Of a stretch of 64,000 nt of DNA, positions 53,009 to 64,000 are shown in pieces. The DNA comes from Zygnema cylindricum. Its lineage: Eukaryota; Streptophyta; Zygnematophyceae; Zygnematales; Zygnemataceae. The translations under genes and the position numbers were made by a program. Positions within the stretch are counted from its first letter, which is position 1; every line of letters starts with the position of its first letter. Under the pieces are notes generated by a model. The model made no database searches. It was not told where the DNA came from and saw only the letters and a list, made by a program, of their open reading frames with translations. The stretch lies in the NCBI GenBank assembly GCA_037447655.1, contig JBBHKE010001235.1:1-64000 (forward strand), in the 5' to 3' direction.

Positions 53009-56000
53009 CTAGTTCTCTTGTTCATCAACAAGTTTTTCTTGGACCAATTCTCGGACCGGTCCGGTAAACCATCTACGTGCATCCACTACCCACCAAATTG
53101 TAAAAAAAGAGTACACAATTGCAATTCCTATAGGGGCGTAATTGAAGTTCTCCCATGTAATGGGGTAGTAATACGGCAACATAAATATAACAATTGAGTA
53201 GCTGGTCCACAACACGGATATTACGTGGATAAGTTTACTGCCACATCGAGAAAACGACAATCAATAAACAAAAAATAAGAAATAAAAAGTAAGGAATAAG
53301 AGATCAAAAACAAGGAATAAAAAACTACAACTGTTGACATTTATGCCTTCGTGGATCAATCAACTAATAAAAAGACGAAAGCCAATGAGAGAAGAAACAT
53401 GGTGGACTATCACTATAACTACATGCATTGAATCGACGTGGGATATTATGTTAACAAGTTCAAACGCTAAACAATAAATATTGAATACTAAACAGTAAAC
53501 AATAAAGATTAACAGTTGTCAATGGTATATACTCCATAACGCTTATGACTCAAAAGAGATAGGCACAAAACATGAGCGAAAACCATCTCATAACATTAAG
53601 TTTGTTCAGCGAGCTTACCATGCTCGTCCAAAATAGGGTTTTAAATAAAAGGGTCCGTGCGGGAAACTTTCCTCGGATCTAAAAATTCGCAACAACATCG
53701 GCGGTAAGTAGCTCGTTTGATATGCGACGCTTGCCATGCCACCAATAGCGTAAAACGCTGTGGCGTTTTTAAGTGTCGGTAAGAGAGAAATTGCACCAAT
53801 AGAAGCGCAAAGAAAGACGGCGTAAACCGGTTCTTTGTTTTTATTCACACGTCGCCAGATGAATGATAGCGGAAGACCGTTGTCACGTGCTAACGCGTAT
53901 GCCTGCATGACACGTGTAATTTCTTGTTAGTGATTGGACGATTTCCGACGAACAGAAAATGTGCGAAAGGTCACATGCGGATGTTAGGAGTATGGAGTCG
54001 TACAGTGCGCACTGAAAAGCTCTTTAATCTGTACATAATATTTCTTGGTTGAGGACATTTTTCGGAAACGTGCACAAGAAATAGCACGGTATGTGAAAGT
54101 TATTTCATTAGTTGTAAGTTATCCGCTTTAACGTTGTTTATTCCTGTTACATACAAATTAAGCACTGTTTAATTGCTATTAAAGGGGTGTGCCCATTTTT
54201 TCAAGTATCATGTTTTTTCTGTCGTTTTAGTCCAAAATTCAATCCTCGGCTAGAAAATCGTTTGCGGAAACTAAAAGCTTTTACCATAGTACAATGAACG
54301 TCATCTTGCTACTTTGAATGTCCTCCAATTTTTTGTCTTTTGTATTCATTTTGGCTTTTTCCTCATATCAACCTACGAGCACGCGAATCCAGATCATCAA
54401 AAAACTTTAACGAAAATCACCTCGCGAAATGGTTTTCGTTAAAGTATCACTCGAAAAACAATTGAATAAACTTTCTAAGCACGTGTCACACGAATGGGAA
54501 ATTTTCAGCACCAGGGAGAGTACAACTTTTATTTTTTTTCACTGGAGTAAAAAGTACCACTTCAAGGAAACGGTTACATAGGCCCCTTAAGAAACTGGAT
54601 TGATTGGTGGACTCACCACTCTTCCGGCGCTCATAGTGAGAGTACAACATCCGAGAAAGAATGACATGTATATAATACAAAGAACGATATACGCTCCAGT
54701 TCCATTTTCGTACCTGCACCAAATATTACTCTGTCACATCACATATACATCCAAAAATACTTTGTCCTATCGCGTTTACATGTAAAAGTACTCAGTCACG
54801 TCGCATTTACAAACAAAAGTACCCTGTCGTCACATCTACATATTAATTACTTTGATGCGTCACATCTGTCACATCACATCCACATGCAAAAATAATCTAT
54901 CACGTCACATCTATATCCAAAAGTCAAGATTTAAAGGAATTTGAAAGTCAACCTAAAAGTCAACCTGACAATCGACCTCGAAGGTGCATCGAGAATGGTC
55001 GCTATCACGAAATCAAAATATTCATCCACACGAAATAAAATGGTAAAAGTATACCAAGACCGTAATTACGACCATGTATACATAGCTTAAAAATACGTAA
55101 ATTCAGACCATTTAAAGAAAACCGGACGGCAGCTTTTCAAGTTAACTTTAAATTGCAAAATAGTCGATATTGATACCAATACCACCCCGTCATGGTTAAG
55201 TTCCATTGTCTCCGAAGTATCAAGTTTTTAAAACACTTTGCCCGTCGTTAACACTTAAATTTATCGGTCGCGAGTTTCTTCCACCAAAATTCAAAAAATA
55301 GTGTAGTAGTAGCACTATTTAAGGAAGTAGGCTTACGATCTGCCTCGTCTCTTCTCACCAAATAGTATAATACGATCTAATTCGCATTAAAACTAACAAA
55401 ATACTCAACGCTAACAACGATGGACAGTGTACACCGTGAATCGCTGTTAGGGTTAATGTTTTTTTTGCCAATCAAAACGCCTTTTCTTCGTACACACATG
55501 TCGGATCGTGCATATGACGGTATCGATTGAAAGGTAAGATTCTCAGCTTCCGATTAGCGGTCTCATATTGAAAATTGGACAAGTGTGTACGGAGAAAAGA
55601 TGTTTTAAGTGATGAAAAAGTTATAAACCCTAATAGCGATACACGGTGTAGCATTCATCAGAAACCAACAATATAATATACATATAGTATAATATTATAC
55701 AACATAAAATAAGTAAATAACATATACGTAATCTGTAATGTCGTATAATACAATAGTATAACATATAATATTTTAGACATCAGGTGGGACGTCACAGTAC
55801 CGATTATAGAAGGTGTCCCAGACGATCTGAGCCACCGGATATCCGCCGCCTGTGACCGTCGATTCGTCGAACAGGCGATCGAAGCTCTGCATGCTGAACG
55901 TGAGAGATATCGCGAAGCAGTAGCCGAAGATCGCCGTAAAGACGAAACTCCCCAAAATGGCAATCGGACCGTTACGATCGGAGCCTTTTGTCTCTTCTGT

Positions 56001-59000
56001 CATGTGCGCCGCGAAGTCGAATCCGTACAGAGAGTATTGTGACATCAGCATGGCACAGATAAATGCATAGACCTGCGGGAGACTCTCCCTCTCTCGTCAG
56101 ATCAGATGGGGAGATAAGTGAGAGGGAGGGGGGAGGGAGGGAGAGAGGGAGGGGGGGGGAGGGAGGGAGAGGGAGGGAGAGGAGGAGGAGAGGGAGAGGG
56201 AGGAGAGGGGGGAGAGGAGAGGGGTGAGAGGAGAGGGAGGAGAGGAGAGGGGAGAGGGAGAGGGAGGAGAGAGGAGGGAGGAGGGAGGAGGAGAGAGGGG
56301 TCAAGGGTACAGAAAGGAATCAAGGAGGAAACAGAAATGCCGAATGGAAACAATGGGCAAATGGAATGGCATGAATGGCAAGAAAAAACAGCATTTATGG
56401 TTTTTGTTTAATATTTGATGGTTATTTGTTGTTTGTTTGTTTGTTTTTCTTTTTGATGATCGATTCTTTTGTGTCGGTGAGAGATTTATCTTTGTCTGTT
56501 GTGATAAGAGAATGATTTTTTGTCCTGGTAAGCGAATCTTTTTATTTTTTGGCGAGGATGTCTTTCCTCTTTCTTGTAGTGAGAGAACCTTTGTCTTTAT
56601 TGCAAATTTCTTTGTTCCTGAGAGAGATTCGTCTCTGTTTGGGTACGAGATTCTTTTCTTTGGTGTAAGATTATTTCTTTTTCTTCTTTGTTTAAGACAC
56701 TCTTTGTTTAGACGGGAGATGTTTTTTTATTTAGTGAGAGATTCTCCTTTGTGTGGAGGAGAGGGATAGGAAGTGGGAGAGGGAGAGAGGGAGAGGGAGC
56801 GGGAGGGAGAGAGGGAGAGGAGAGATAGAGGAAGCGGGAGAGGGAAACCTGCAAGGTCATGGAGAAAGCGGCGACCCGGGCAATAAGTTTTACGGGAAGC
56901 AAGTTATAAGCTGCCGAAAAAAATATCTCGAAAAGTGCTATTGCCAAAAATTGTCCTTTTGTTATCATGTATCCTCCTCCATTTGCCCCACCTATGAACA
57001 ATAATAACAACAAAAATAACAGCATTTATAACAACAAATGATAAAATCTAAACAGAAAATTTGATCATCATGAAAATAAAATAATTGGAATTATGAAACT
57101 TTTTTGAAAACTATGAAATGCAAATTTTAGGTGTTGCCATCCTCATCTTATTTGGTTTGTGAGTTGTGACATCTGTCGTTAAAAATGGTATTGGAGTAAT
57201 TAATCATTTGTGGACAATTCAGTTGTTTAGAAAAAAAAAATAAAGAATAAGTTACAGCTGGAGGCACGTGAGAATAGAAAACACGGAAAAAGTTGATGTT
57301 CAACAAAATGAACAAAAAACCCGGCAAGAAAGAGATAAAGGAAATGAAAAAGGAAAGGGAAAAGGTAAAGAGAAAAGGGGGAGAAAATGGAGAGAAAAAT
57401 GGGGAAGAAAAATGGGAAAGAGAAAAGGGAGAGACAAAAGGGAGAGAGAATGGGAAAGAGAAAAGGGAAATAGAAAAGGGAAAGAGGAAAGGGAAAAAGG
57501 AAAGAAAAAGAGAAAAGGAAAGAGAAAAGGAAAAGAGAAAGAGGAGAAAGAGAGAGAAAAGAGAAAAGGAAAAGAGAAAAGGATAAAAAAAGGAAAAATA
57601 AAGGAAAAAGAAAAGGAAAGAGAAAAGGAAAAGAAAAAAGGAAAAGAGAAAAGGACGAATCCTTATAAAAACAACTGCCATTACACGACTACCTTTTTTT
57701 TGGACTCTTTTGATCATATAATCAAATTTAATAACTTTTGTATGTTTTTTAATTTTGTATTTTCTTTATATTTGTATTTTCCTTACTTTTGTGGTTCCTT
57801 TACTTTTGTACTTTTTTAATTTTGTATTTTCTTTACTTTTGTATTAACTTTGCTTTGAGTTTTCTTTTATGAACGTTTTTAGATTAAATGGCATTATATG
57901 GTAAATACCTGTTGCAATTAAAATTATGTATTGCAATAACTGAGTTCCGGCGTAAGCCTGGCCTCCTATAACGACAGAAAGTCCAATAAATTCACACCAT
58001 CCCTGAGATAAAAAAACTATTACCTTCGATTAAAAACACAAATAATAAAATAAAGTAATATAAAACAACACTATACAAATTAGGAAGTATATCATTGCAG
58101 CCAGTTACTACAGAAATATCTATTGTTGAGAAATTTATCATCAAAGTCATTTATTGTAAAAAAAACAGTTTACTGTAAAGCAGTTTATCATAAGGCTATT
58201 TATTATAGAGCAATCTATCATAAAGCCATCTATCGTAAAAAAAAATCATAAAACAATTCATCATAAAGCAATTTATCTCAAAGCTGTTTACTATAGAGCC
58301 ATTTTACTATCAGCAAGAAAACAAAAAAGGCGTATTTGACAAAAAAGTGGTCTCCAAAATGCCCTTCAAAATTCTCGCAGCACAAAATTTCCATCGAAAT
58401 TTTAAAATCAAAACAGAGAAAAAAATCAAAATTGCACCATGGATTAAATATGATTCCGGAGTGTTTTAATTCCAAACTTGCCACGTGTATATTATTATCA
58501 TCGACAGTTTCCTTAACAGTTTTATGAAACATTCTTTTATGCTTCCTGTTGCCACACAATAATTGACATGACTTTGAGATGTCAAAAACAATTCATAGAC
58601 GAAAAATAAGCGTAAAATTAAAAAGAAGAAAAAAGAACATTACGGAACAATGAAAATTTCTTAAATGTAGAGGTTTAATCCAAACAAATAACTGAAAAGA
58701 GGTATATTGATTGCATACATTTTATGACTTTTCGGGCTTGTACTAGGGTCAGAATGAGATAAAATTCCGTACCGTAATCCAGCTGGCAAAGGGACTGTAC
58801 TTTGGACCCGCGAGAGAAGCCGCCCAAAAGTACAGCGATCCAGTTGTCTGTTGAATAAGACAAAAAAATAATAATGATTTAAAAAAAAATAAGTAAAATA
58901 ATTTTAACAGTAACTCAAGTGGAAGGAAGGAGGAGAAAAAGGAGGAGGAGAGGGAAGTACAAAAGTAAAGAGATACTGTGGTCTGCTGACTTTAAAAAAA

Positions 59001-60564
59001 ACATTAACATGAACATCACATCAATATCAATATCAACAGAAAAATCAACATCAACATTAACATTAACAATGGCATTAACCTTAACATTAGAATTAATATT
59101 GTCATTAACGTTGACATTAAATGAACATTAACATCAATATCAACAACAACATCAACAACAACATAACATCAACATCAGCATTAGCAGTAGCATCAACCAT
59201 AACATTAATATTAAAATTGTCATTAACGTTAACATTAACATGGACATTAACATCAATATCAACAACAACAACAACATCAGCATAAACATCAACATCAGCA
59301 TCAACACTAACATTAGCATCAACATCAACATTAGCATTAGCATTAACTTTAACATTACAATTAAAATTGTCATTAATGTTAACATTAACATGGACATTAA
59401 CATTAATATCAACAACAACATCAACATCAACATCACATATGACAACATCCAAAACAAAAATAAGAAGCTAAAAATTCCTTTAGTTCTAAGCTTCCCTTGA
59501 AAATTAAGAAATGCAGCCTTCAAAATACCCAATAACAATGAAAACAAAACGAAAAAGGTTTTCCGAACCAATCTGCTTTCACACACCGGTTACGCGGTAT
59601 CCACTCAAAAAATAAAAAGAATTGAACGAGTTCCGTTCCCACTTACCGGATACGCGGAACAGATTTCAGCGAGAGATAATACGACAAAAGTCACAAAAAA
59701 TACCACGACCCACCATCCGATAGAAATCCCCATTGGTCCTCCATTGATTAGAGCGAAAGAAAAGTACGGTACGATTCCCGTAAATAGTGTGATACAGGAA
59801 AGTGACAGAGAAATTACCTTAAACAAACTCTGCAAAAAAAAAAAAATAACTAAATTATAATACACATATATGTACATGTATATATGTGTATCAAGAAAAT
59901 GCAAAGAGTTTTAAAATGGTTTTACTGTGATTTCTTAAAGTGGTTTTTTTGATACAAGAAAGTGACAGAGAAATTTATTCAGATAAACTCTGCAAAAAAT
60001 CAAAAATAGTCAAAGAAAATAAAAAAAAATAAAACAACTCAGATATTTTTGAAATGTTTTCCTGTGATTCTTTGCTGTTTTCTGTGATTTTCTGTCAGTT
60101 CCTCACCTGATGTAAGCTCAACATCCAATGTCAAATACAAAAAGACACATTTTAGTTCATTTAACCTTCGATTTTTAGTTCGAATTTTAGTTTAATTCTC
60201 TGTCGTATTTATTCCCATTTGTATTCCCATTTTTAATTCGATATCTATTTTTATTTTACGGTTCGAATTATGTTTCTTTTCCTAGAGTTTCTTCAACACC
60301 TTTCGAAATTAATTTGAAATAAAATTTAAAATATTTTGAGCTTTCAACTACCATTCAAATCTTCAAATAGAGTTTAAACAAAATTTATGTTTTGAGGGTC
60401 ATTTGAGGAAAAAAATGTGGTTTTAAAGAACAATTTAAAAAAATCAAGTTAGGAAAATAATATTAATTTATAAATACCAAATCTCGCTTTAGTTCCTGTT
60501 TGTAACCGAGCTCGTTTAATCGCATTTCTCCGGTGTCCAACATTTTTGTCTTACTCGGATCCAT
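53009..60564 (-). CDS. BAT1-like: BAT1-like amino-acid/GABA permease, nine exons
   Basis: Exons (high to low): 60478-60564, 59647-59829, 58773-58847, 57909-58002, 56849-56991, 55801-56072, 54617-54713, 53619-53902, 53009-53237. All introns are GT-AG and phases agree, giving 487 residues and a TAG stop. Start ATG in GCCATGGATCC. It begins with RLNELGYKQELKRDL and has APC-superfamily features: LSLAEICSAYP, GSLYFWAASLAGPKYSPF, the conserved loop GFDFAAHMTEETKGSDRNGP, AYALARDNGLP, and the C-terminal ARRWFTGP. About eleven membrane helices are visible where BAT1 has about twelve. BAT1 proteins move amino acids and GABA across membranes. The segment expected between exons 5 and 6, near a WN-x-x-G helix, is missing. 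No stop or frameshift is seen, so it may be functional or recently damaged. Confidence 0.85.
54726..54925. repeat. Degenerate tandem repeat in intron 6
   Basis: Five or six copies of a unit of about 35 bp built on GTCACATC-ACATATACATCC-AAAAGTAC. Confidence 0.6.
55432..55648. mobile_element. TA-flanked MITE in intron 6
   Basis: 217 bp, TA on both sides (55430-55431, 55649-55650). Ends CACCGTGAATCGCTGTTAGGG and, inverted, CACCGTGTATCGCTATTAGGG; arms extend about 90 bp. A TA target suggests a Tc1/mariner-type source. Related elements are at 60772 and 62265. Confidence 0.75.
56105..56300. repeat. GA-rich tract in intron 5
   Basis: About 195 bp of almost pure purine on the plus strand (GGGAGGGAGA-type). 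On the transcript it is a pyrimidine tract just upstream of the exon 6 acceptor. Confidence 0.95.
56440..56760. repeat. Degenerate repeat around GTGAGAGATTCTTTT in intron 5
   Basis: Eight or so irregular copies of a unit of about 35-45 bp with GAGAGATTC and TTTCTTT-like parts. A long plus-strand frame in it is a by-product of the repeat. Confidence 0.6.
56755..56840. repeat. GA-rich tract next to exon 5 donor
   Basis: Purine-rich GGGAGAGGGAGAG run that begins immediately beyond the exon 5 splice donor (GTTTCC on the minus strand). Confidence 0.9.
57255..57660. repeat. Polypurine AAAGG/AGAAA tract in intron 4
   Basis: About 400 bp nearly all purine on the plus strand, built on GAAAAGGAAAAGA-type units. 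Its Lys/Glu/Gly-rich frame is not a gene. Confidence 0.92.
58105..58310. repeat. Degenerate short repeat in intron 3-side of exon 4
   Basis: About a dozen copies of a 15-17 bp unit such as CATAAAGCAATTTAT. It lies in intron 3, between exons 3 and 4. Confidence 0.7.
58990..59445. repeat. AACATC/AACATT hexamer array in intron 2
   Basis: About 450 bp of imperfect AACATC, AACATT and ATCAAC hexamers, with a longer repeat of about 180 bp superimposed (59040-59240 resembles 59220-59420). Frames of alternating residues on both strands are by-products. Confidence 0.92.
59951..60000 (-). pseudogene. Partial duplicate of exon 2 start with splice acceptor
   Basis: Copy of 59791-59837 (GATACAAGAAAGTGACAGAG and ACTCTGCAAAAAA), that is, the acceptor TGCAG and the first 40 or so bases of exon 2, lying in intron 1 about 170 bp upstream of the real acceptor. 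Translated in phase it reads SLSE then stop. Confidence 0.75.
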
Positions 60565-60589
60565 GGCACTGGGGCGGGCAGAATAGACT

Positions 60590-60665
60590 GAGAGGGAGGG
60601 AAAGGGAGAGAGAGGGAGAAGGAGAGGCAGGGAGAGTGAGAGGTAGGGAAAGGGAGAGGGAGGGA
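60590..60665. repeat. GA-rich tract upstream of the transporter start
   Basis: Purine-rich on the plus strand, so pyrimidine-rich in the presumed 5' leader or promoter of the gene, starting about 25 bp upstream of the ATG. Confidence 0.85.
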
Positions 60666-60771
60666 ATAGAATGAGCTCAGGATAATAAGCTTTAAAAACA
60701 TGAATTGCTAAATATAAAAATACTCAAAAATCGAAACAAAAGTGAGAGTGCGGGAGTAAAAAAAATTTATA

Positions 60772-61055
60772 CACTGCCCCGCTAATCGTCATTAGGGTAA
60801 AAGTTTTTTCGCCACTTAAAACATATTTTCTCCGTGCATACCTTTCGGATTGTCAATCTGAACCGCCAATAGGAAGGTGAGAATCTTTCCTTCTAATAGC
60901 AACCGTCGGATGGACGATCCGACAAGTGTGCATGAAGAAAAGATGTTTTGAGTGGCGAAAAAAACTTCAACACTAATAACGAGTAGATAAGTGTGCACGA
61001 AGAAAAGATGGTTTAAGTGGCGAAATAGCTTCAACACTAATAATGAGCAGCTGTG
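60772..61055. mobile_element. MITE upstream of the transporter gene
   Basis: TA (60770-60771) then CACTGCCCCGCTAATCGTCATTAGGG; the other arm (CTTCAACACTAATAACGAG) is present twice in tandem (about 60905-60985 and 60986-61055). Arms match the family at 55432 (TTTTTCGCCACTTAAAACAT). The right TA is not preserved. Confidence 0.6.
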
Positions 61056-61059
61056 TCCT

Positions 61060-62262
61060 GGAAAGACTCGACGGTCCTTAGTGATCTCCTGAACTGAGGG
61101 TACGAAATCACAAGTGTGGCTAAATCCTTTGATTGGTCAAGGTGATTACGAGCCAGTGGCCCGACCATAGGCGAGACAATGCCGAATGTAAAATGCCGTC
61201 AGGGCTCTTCCCCGGAAAACGACAAAGTATTTTCTGTTTCTGTCGAGTATCGACCTAATTATTTTGTCGCTTATTGAAACATCTGGGTAGAATCGGTCTC
61301 CGTACGGCTCCGCGCTGTCGGGATTTCGAAGTTGGTCATTTCAAAGCTATTGTTTTCCATAATTTGGACCGTTTATTCAGTAGGATTCACATTTGGACGG
61401 TTGCGATTTCCCGACATCTAACAGCGAACCTGAAAAGACCGCTTTGGGGAAAATGATGAGCGGAGCTCTAAAGTACAGTCCTGTACTTTTCAGCTGCCTA
61501 CCGTATAAATAGAATCGGGTGACGGTCGTATTTAAGGGCGGTGACTCCGTCACGTACATAATATAATCTACGTATAATTTCTGTAGTTTTAAAAATAACT
61601 TATAGTGAAGACAGTACGATTTTATTAGAGAAAGTACAGTACAGTACTGTACTGTACAATGGTAAACCTTGTACCATCATAAACCTTCAAAATACCGCCG
61701 GCTGCCGCCTTTAAGTTACCTTCCATCTGATTGGACAAGCACGAGATTTTTGCACACTGTTTATGGTAATGGCTTTTACAGACAGATTTCGTCAGCCCTA
61801 ATTTATGCAGCTTGCAGGGGACACGATAACGCTTTAGAGAAGGGCTGGCAAGGACCGAGGAGCGGGAGTCTACGTGTCAAAGTTTTATTAGATTTTCGCC
61901 AACTCTGTCGCAAGTCACATGGGCTCCACGCCTTCTAGAGGCTTTATTGGCTGTCCGACGTCGATCTTATCTGCAATCCTCCGCATTTAGGGCTTCTAGT
62001 CGGTCGACAGACGGAAATACCCTGTATCGCTGTCAGGTTTTATCCTGGTTTTGCCACTTAGGCCAGAGGTCACACTCGGGTACATGAATCCGTACCCGAC
62101 CAGTACCCGACGCCACGCTTCGGATCTGGAACGGATTCGGCTGCCGGATTTTTGGGGGCCGGCGGGACTCAGCCGGGTGATTAAAAAAAAAAAAAACAAA
62201 TTCGGGTACGGTCGAGTAAGCAAAAAACGAAAAAAAATGAAGGTTTCGTAAGTACGTTCCAC
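61060..62262. other. No gene recognised; includes a perfect 24-bp palindrome
   Basis: No supported ORF. 61634-61657 is a perfect palindrome made of GTACAGTACAGT and its complement. 62070-62210 is rich in CGGGTAC motifs and ends in an A run (62180-62194), which hints at a retroposed sequence. Confidence 0.4.
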
Positions 62263-62264
62263 TA

Positions 62265-62825
62265 CACCGCCAGTCGCTATTAGCGTAGAAGTTTCTTTAG
62301 CGTACAGGAATAATTAAAGCGGTTTACGCTAATTAAGAATTTGAAAATTTTGAAAAAAAACATACATTCTAATTGTTTAACAATTCTAATTTGGGTCTTT
62401 GAAAAAAATATATGTCGGTAGCAAACATGCTTACACTAATATAGGTGATTGTACAAAATCTGACAAATCGTACACAAATCGTACGTTCACACATTCGAAA
62501 AGTGGTTGCTGGACGAATATGTGCGAACGTGATATTTGACAGCCCGATTTCTTCCCCTTTTTAGAGCGCATAATCTCATGCGTCAGCGGTTACTAAAACT
62601 CATTAATTAGACTTTTTCACTTAAAAAGGTACAATTTTGTACGGTCTGACACTTACCATACACCACACTATTTATATGATATTGTACTTCCGTTTTGTAC
62701 GATAATTGGAAAATAACCCTAAATGGCGTAAAGAAAAATATAGAATAAGGTACGTTATTTGAGAATTTGGATAAAAAAAAGCGGGACGGAATTAGCGTAC
62801 ACCACGCTAATGGCGATTGGCGGTG
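62265..62825. mobile_element. TA-flanked element with CACCGCC inverted ends
   Basis: 561 bp, TA at 62263-62264 and 62826-62827. Ends CACCGCCAGTCGCTATTAGCGT and, inverted, CACCGCCAATCGCCATTAGCGT (20 of 22). The end sequence is related to the MITE at 55432. No transposase inside. Confidence 0.75.
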
Positions 62826-62827
62826 TA

Positions 62828-64000
62828 CTGTAGCTATCCGACAAGAGGCCGGAATTGTACGGCCATGCAGACGTTTTTAAATTTGTCTATTAAGCTCCTT
62901 GTCGATTATGTCTAATTTTTATTTTTGGTCGAAAAAAGAAGATCGTAGTGAGTTGAAATGGATCTCCCCATTTTGTTTTACTATCTGTAACTGTATAAAC
63001 CTTCGGGGGGCAGCTGTCACGAATCCGTCTTGCCGTACCGTTAATCTTCCGTTTCAGGAGACTCTTCAAAAATAGTCCGAAATATTTTTGTCGCGTAGGT
63101 GAAGTCTAGATTCTGATTCGATGACAAGCATCTAATGAAGTCGACATAAATCTCCCCTCGAGTAAAAGTTGTCGGCGGTGGAAAGAAATATTACCTGACG
63201 ACACGTGACGATGCTATTTCAGATTAGGGAAGACATACGATCGACCGTCCATTTTTGCACGTAGGCTGAAAATCGTCACTGGTAACGATTTGCTCGCTCC
63301 GTGCTATCCGGAGAATTTCATGACACGTCACCACTGTGGAAGTACAGGTCATCGTTCCCCTCTGTCGCCACTTACAACTCTCCTCTTTCTTTCCGCAAAA
63401 ATTTACGGCGCGACCATTTCTTATTTTATTTTGTCTCTTGCTGAGGCTTCGAATAAAAACCTGCCACGTAGATTTTGTGCACAGCTACAGTACTTTATGT
63501 CAGACTATCCAGGGTCCAAATAAGCCAATGGATGAAGTATGGAGCAATCATTAGGATGAACGAATCTTGTGTACAAACGATTACGATCTGACGAGATTAC
63601 GGGTCCTGTGTACGGATATGTAACACCTGCCGGCAATGTCGTTAGTACGTTGTCCATCCTGTCATCGCGTGAATTTAGGCGCAAGTTCCATGAGGAGGTG
63701 TCCGTAATTAAATGGCTGTCCGTACAGATTTACTGGCTGTTACATGGAGGACTTAGGGGGTTTCCCCATGTAATCGGTACTTTGAATAATTATTTGGACT
63801 TTAGTGAAGATTCTCCGTACTACTTTGAAGAGCGTCCCAATGTGCGTAAATGGTTACATGGAGAATCCTTATTGCAAAAACTGCGATGGCATTACCATCT
63901 GAGTACAAAAAAGGTAAAACTGAAAAAAAACATTTGGAGACTACAAGAGTCACAAAAAAGTAATCAACGCCTAAAAACAGGAACTAAACACAACAAAACT
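62828..64000. other. No gene recognised
   Basis: No supported coding region. Scattered short frames (for example at 63290-63554) have no recognised family. Confidence 0.4.

Noticed and set aside
56102-56411. Pro/Ser/Leu-rich and Gly/Glu/Arg-rich frames on opposite strands
   Set aside because: Low-complexity GA tract; also checked for the missing transporter exon and no hydrophobic, splice-bounded segment was found.
57268-57819. 183-codon plus-strand frame rich in Lys, Glu, Gly and Arg
   Set aside because: It is the translation of a polypurine tract in intron 4; both frames there are open because the repeat lacks stops.
59117-59586. Long frames of alternating Asp/Val/Asn or Leu/Met on the minus strand and Asn/Ile on the plus strand
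   Set aside because: They are products of the AACATC/AACATT hexamer array, open in several frames.
61996-62262. Ser/Arg-rich 88-codon minus-strand frame
   Set aside because: It covers a CGGGTAC-rich repeated segment with an A run; likely repeat-derived, no domain seen.

Overview
The window is a repeat-dense piece of a nuclear genome from a plant-like eukaryote. Both classes of LTR element prime from the plant-type initiator tRNA-Met, a chromodomain gypsy element is present, and the one host gene I could model is a spliced member of the BAT1 / amino-acid-permease family (APC superfamily) whose sequence reads like the green-lineage members. A streptophyte alga or early land plant fits best, but the species cannot be fixed from the sequence. 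Roughly the first 45.7 kb is nested retrotransposons; 46-52.5 kb is diverged repeats; 53-60.6 kb holds the permease gene; the rest is intergenic DNA with MITEs.

0-16 kb is a three-layer nest. An old Ty3/gypsy relic (gypsy-A, minus strand) is split by a 13.9-kb chromovirus (gypsy-B, 1996-15930). That element is itself split by a young Ty1/copia element (copia-1, 5067-11479, exact 5-bp target duplication, near-identical LTRs, one nonsense codon). A 499-bp miniature LTR element (TRIM, 2425-2923) sits in one gypsy-B LTR; each of its own LTRs contains a complete tRNA-like cloverleaf followed by a T-run.

16.5-45.7 kb: a non-autonomous hAT-type transposon with an exact 8-bp duplication (16532-17425), a Myb/SANT-like gene relic, then six copia elements or relics. 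Copia-2 (minus) is interrupted by copia-3. Copia-4 (plus) abuts copia-2 head to head. Copia-6 (plus) is interrupted by copia-5. Copia-5 and copia-7 are gag-retaining or deleted non-autonomous relatives with a shrunken pol.

Five copia LTR families share an unusual layout: near the start of U3 a hairpin whose arms differ between families but still pair, then an antisense tRNA-like module with A box, B box and T-run, then a G-box/TGACG block, then a dense array of GTAC motifs, then a TATA-like box. The three intact primer sites match the anticodon stem-loop of initiator tRNA-Met (half-tRNA priming), so the Gag AUG inside the primer site pairs with the primer's CAU anticodon. These shared LTR parts are the best candidates for something undescribed.

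53.0-60.6 kb: a nine-exon amino-acid transporter gene on the minus strand with consistent splice sites and phases, but one exon expected from the family (about 35-40 residues including one membrane helix) is not visible; the place where it should lie is flanked by long purine/pyrimidine tracts. The introns carry several unrelated simple-repeat arrays, a TA-flanked MITE, and a partial copy of the 5' end of exon 2.
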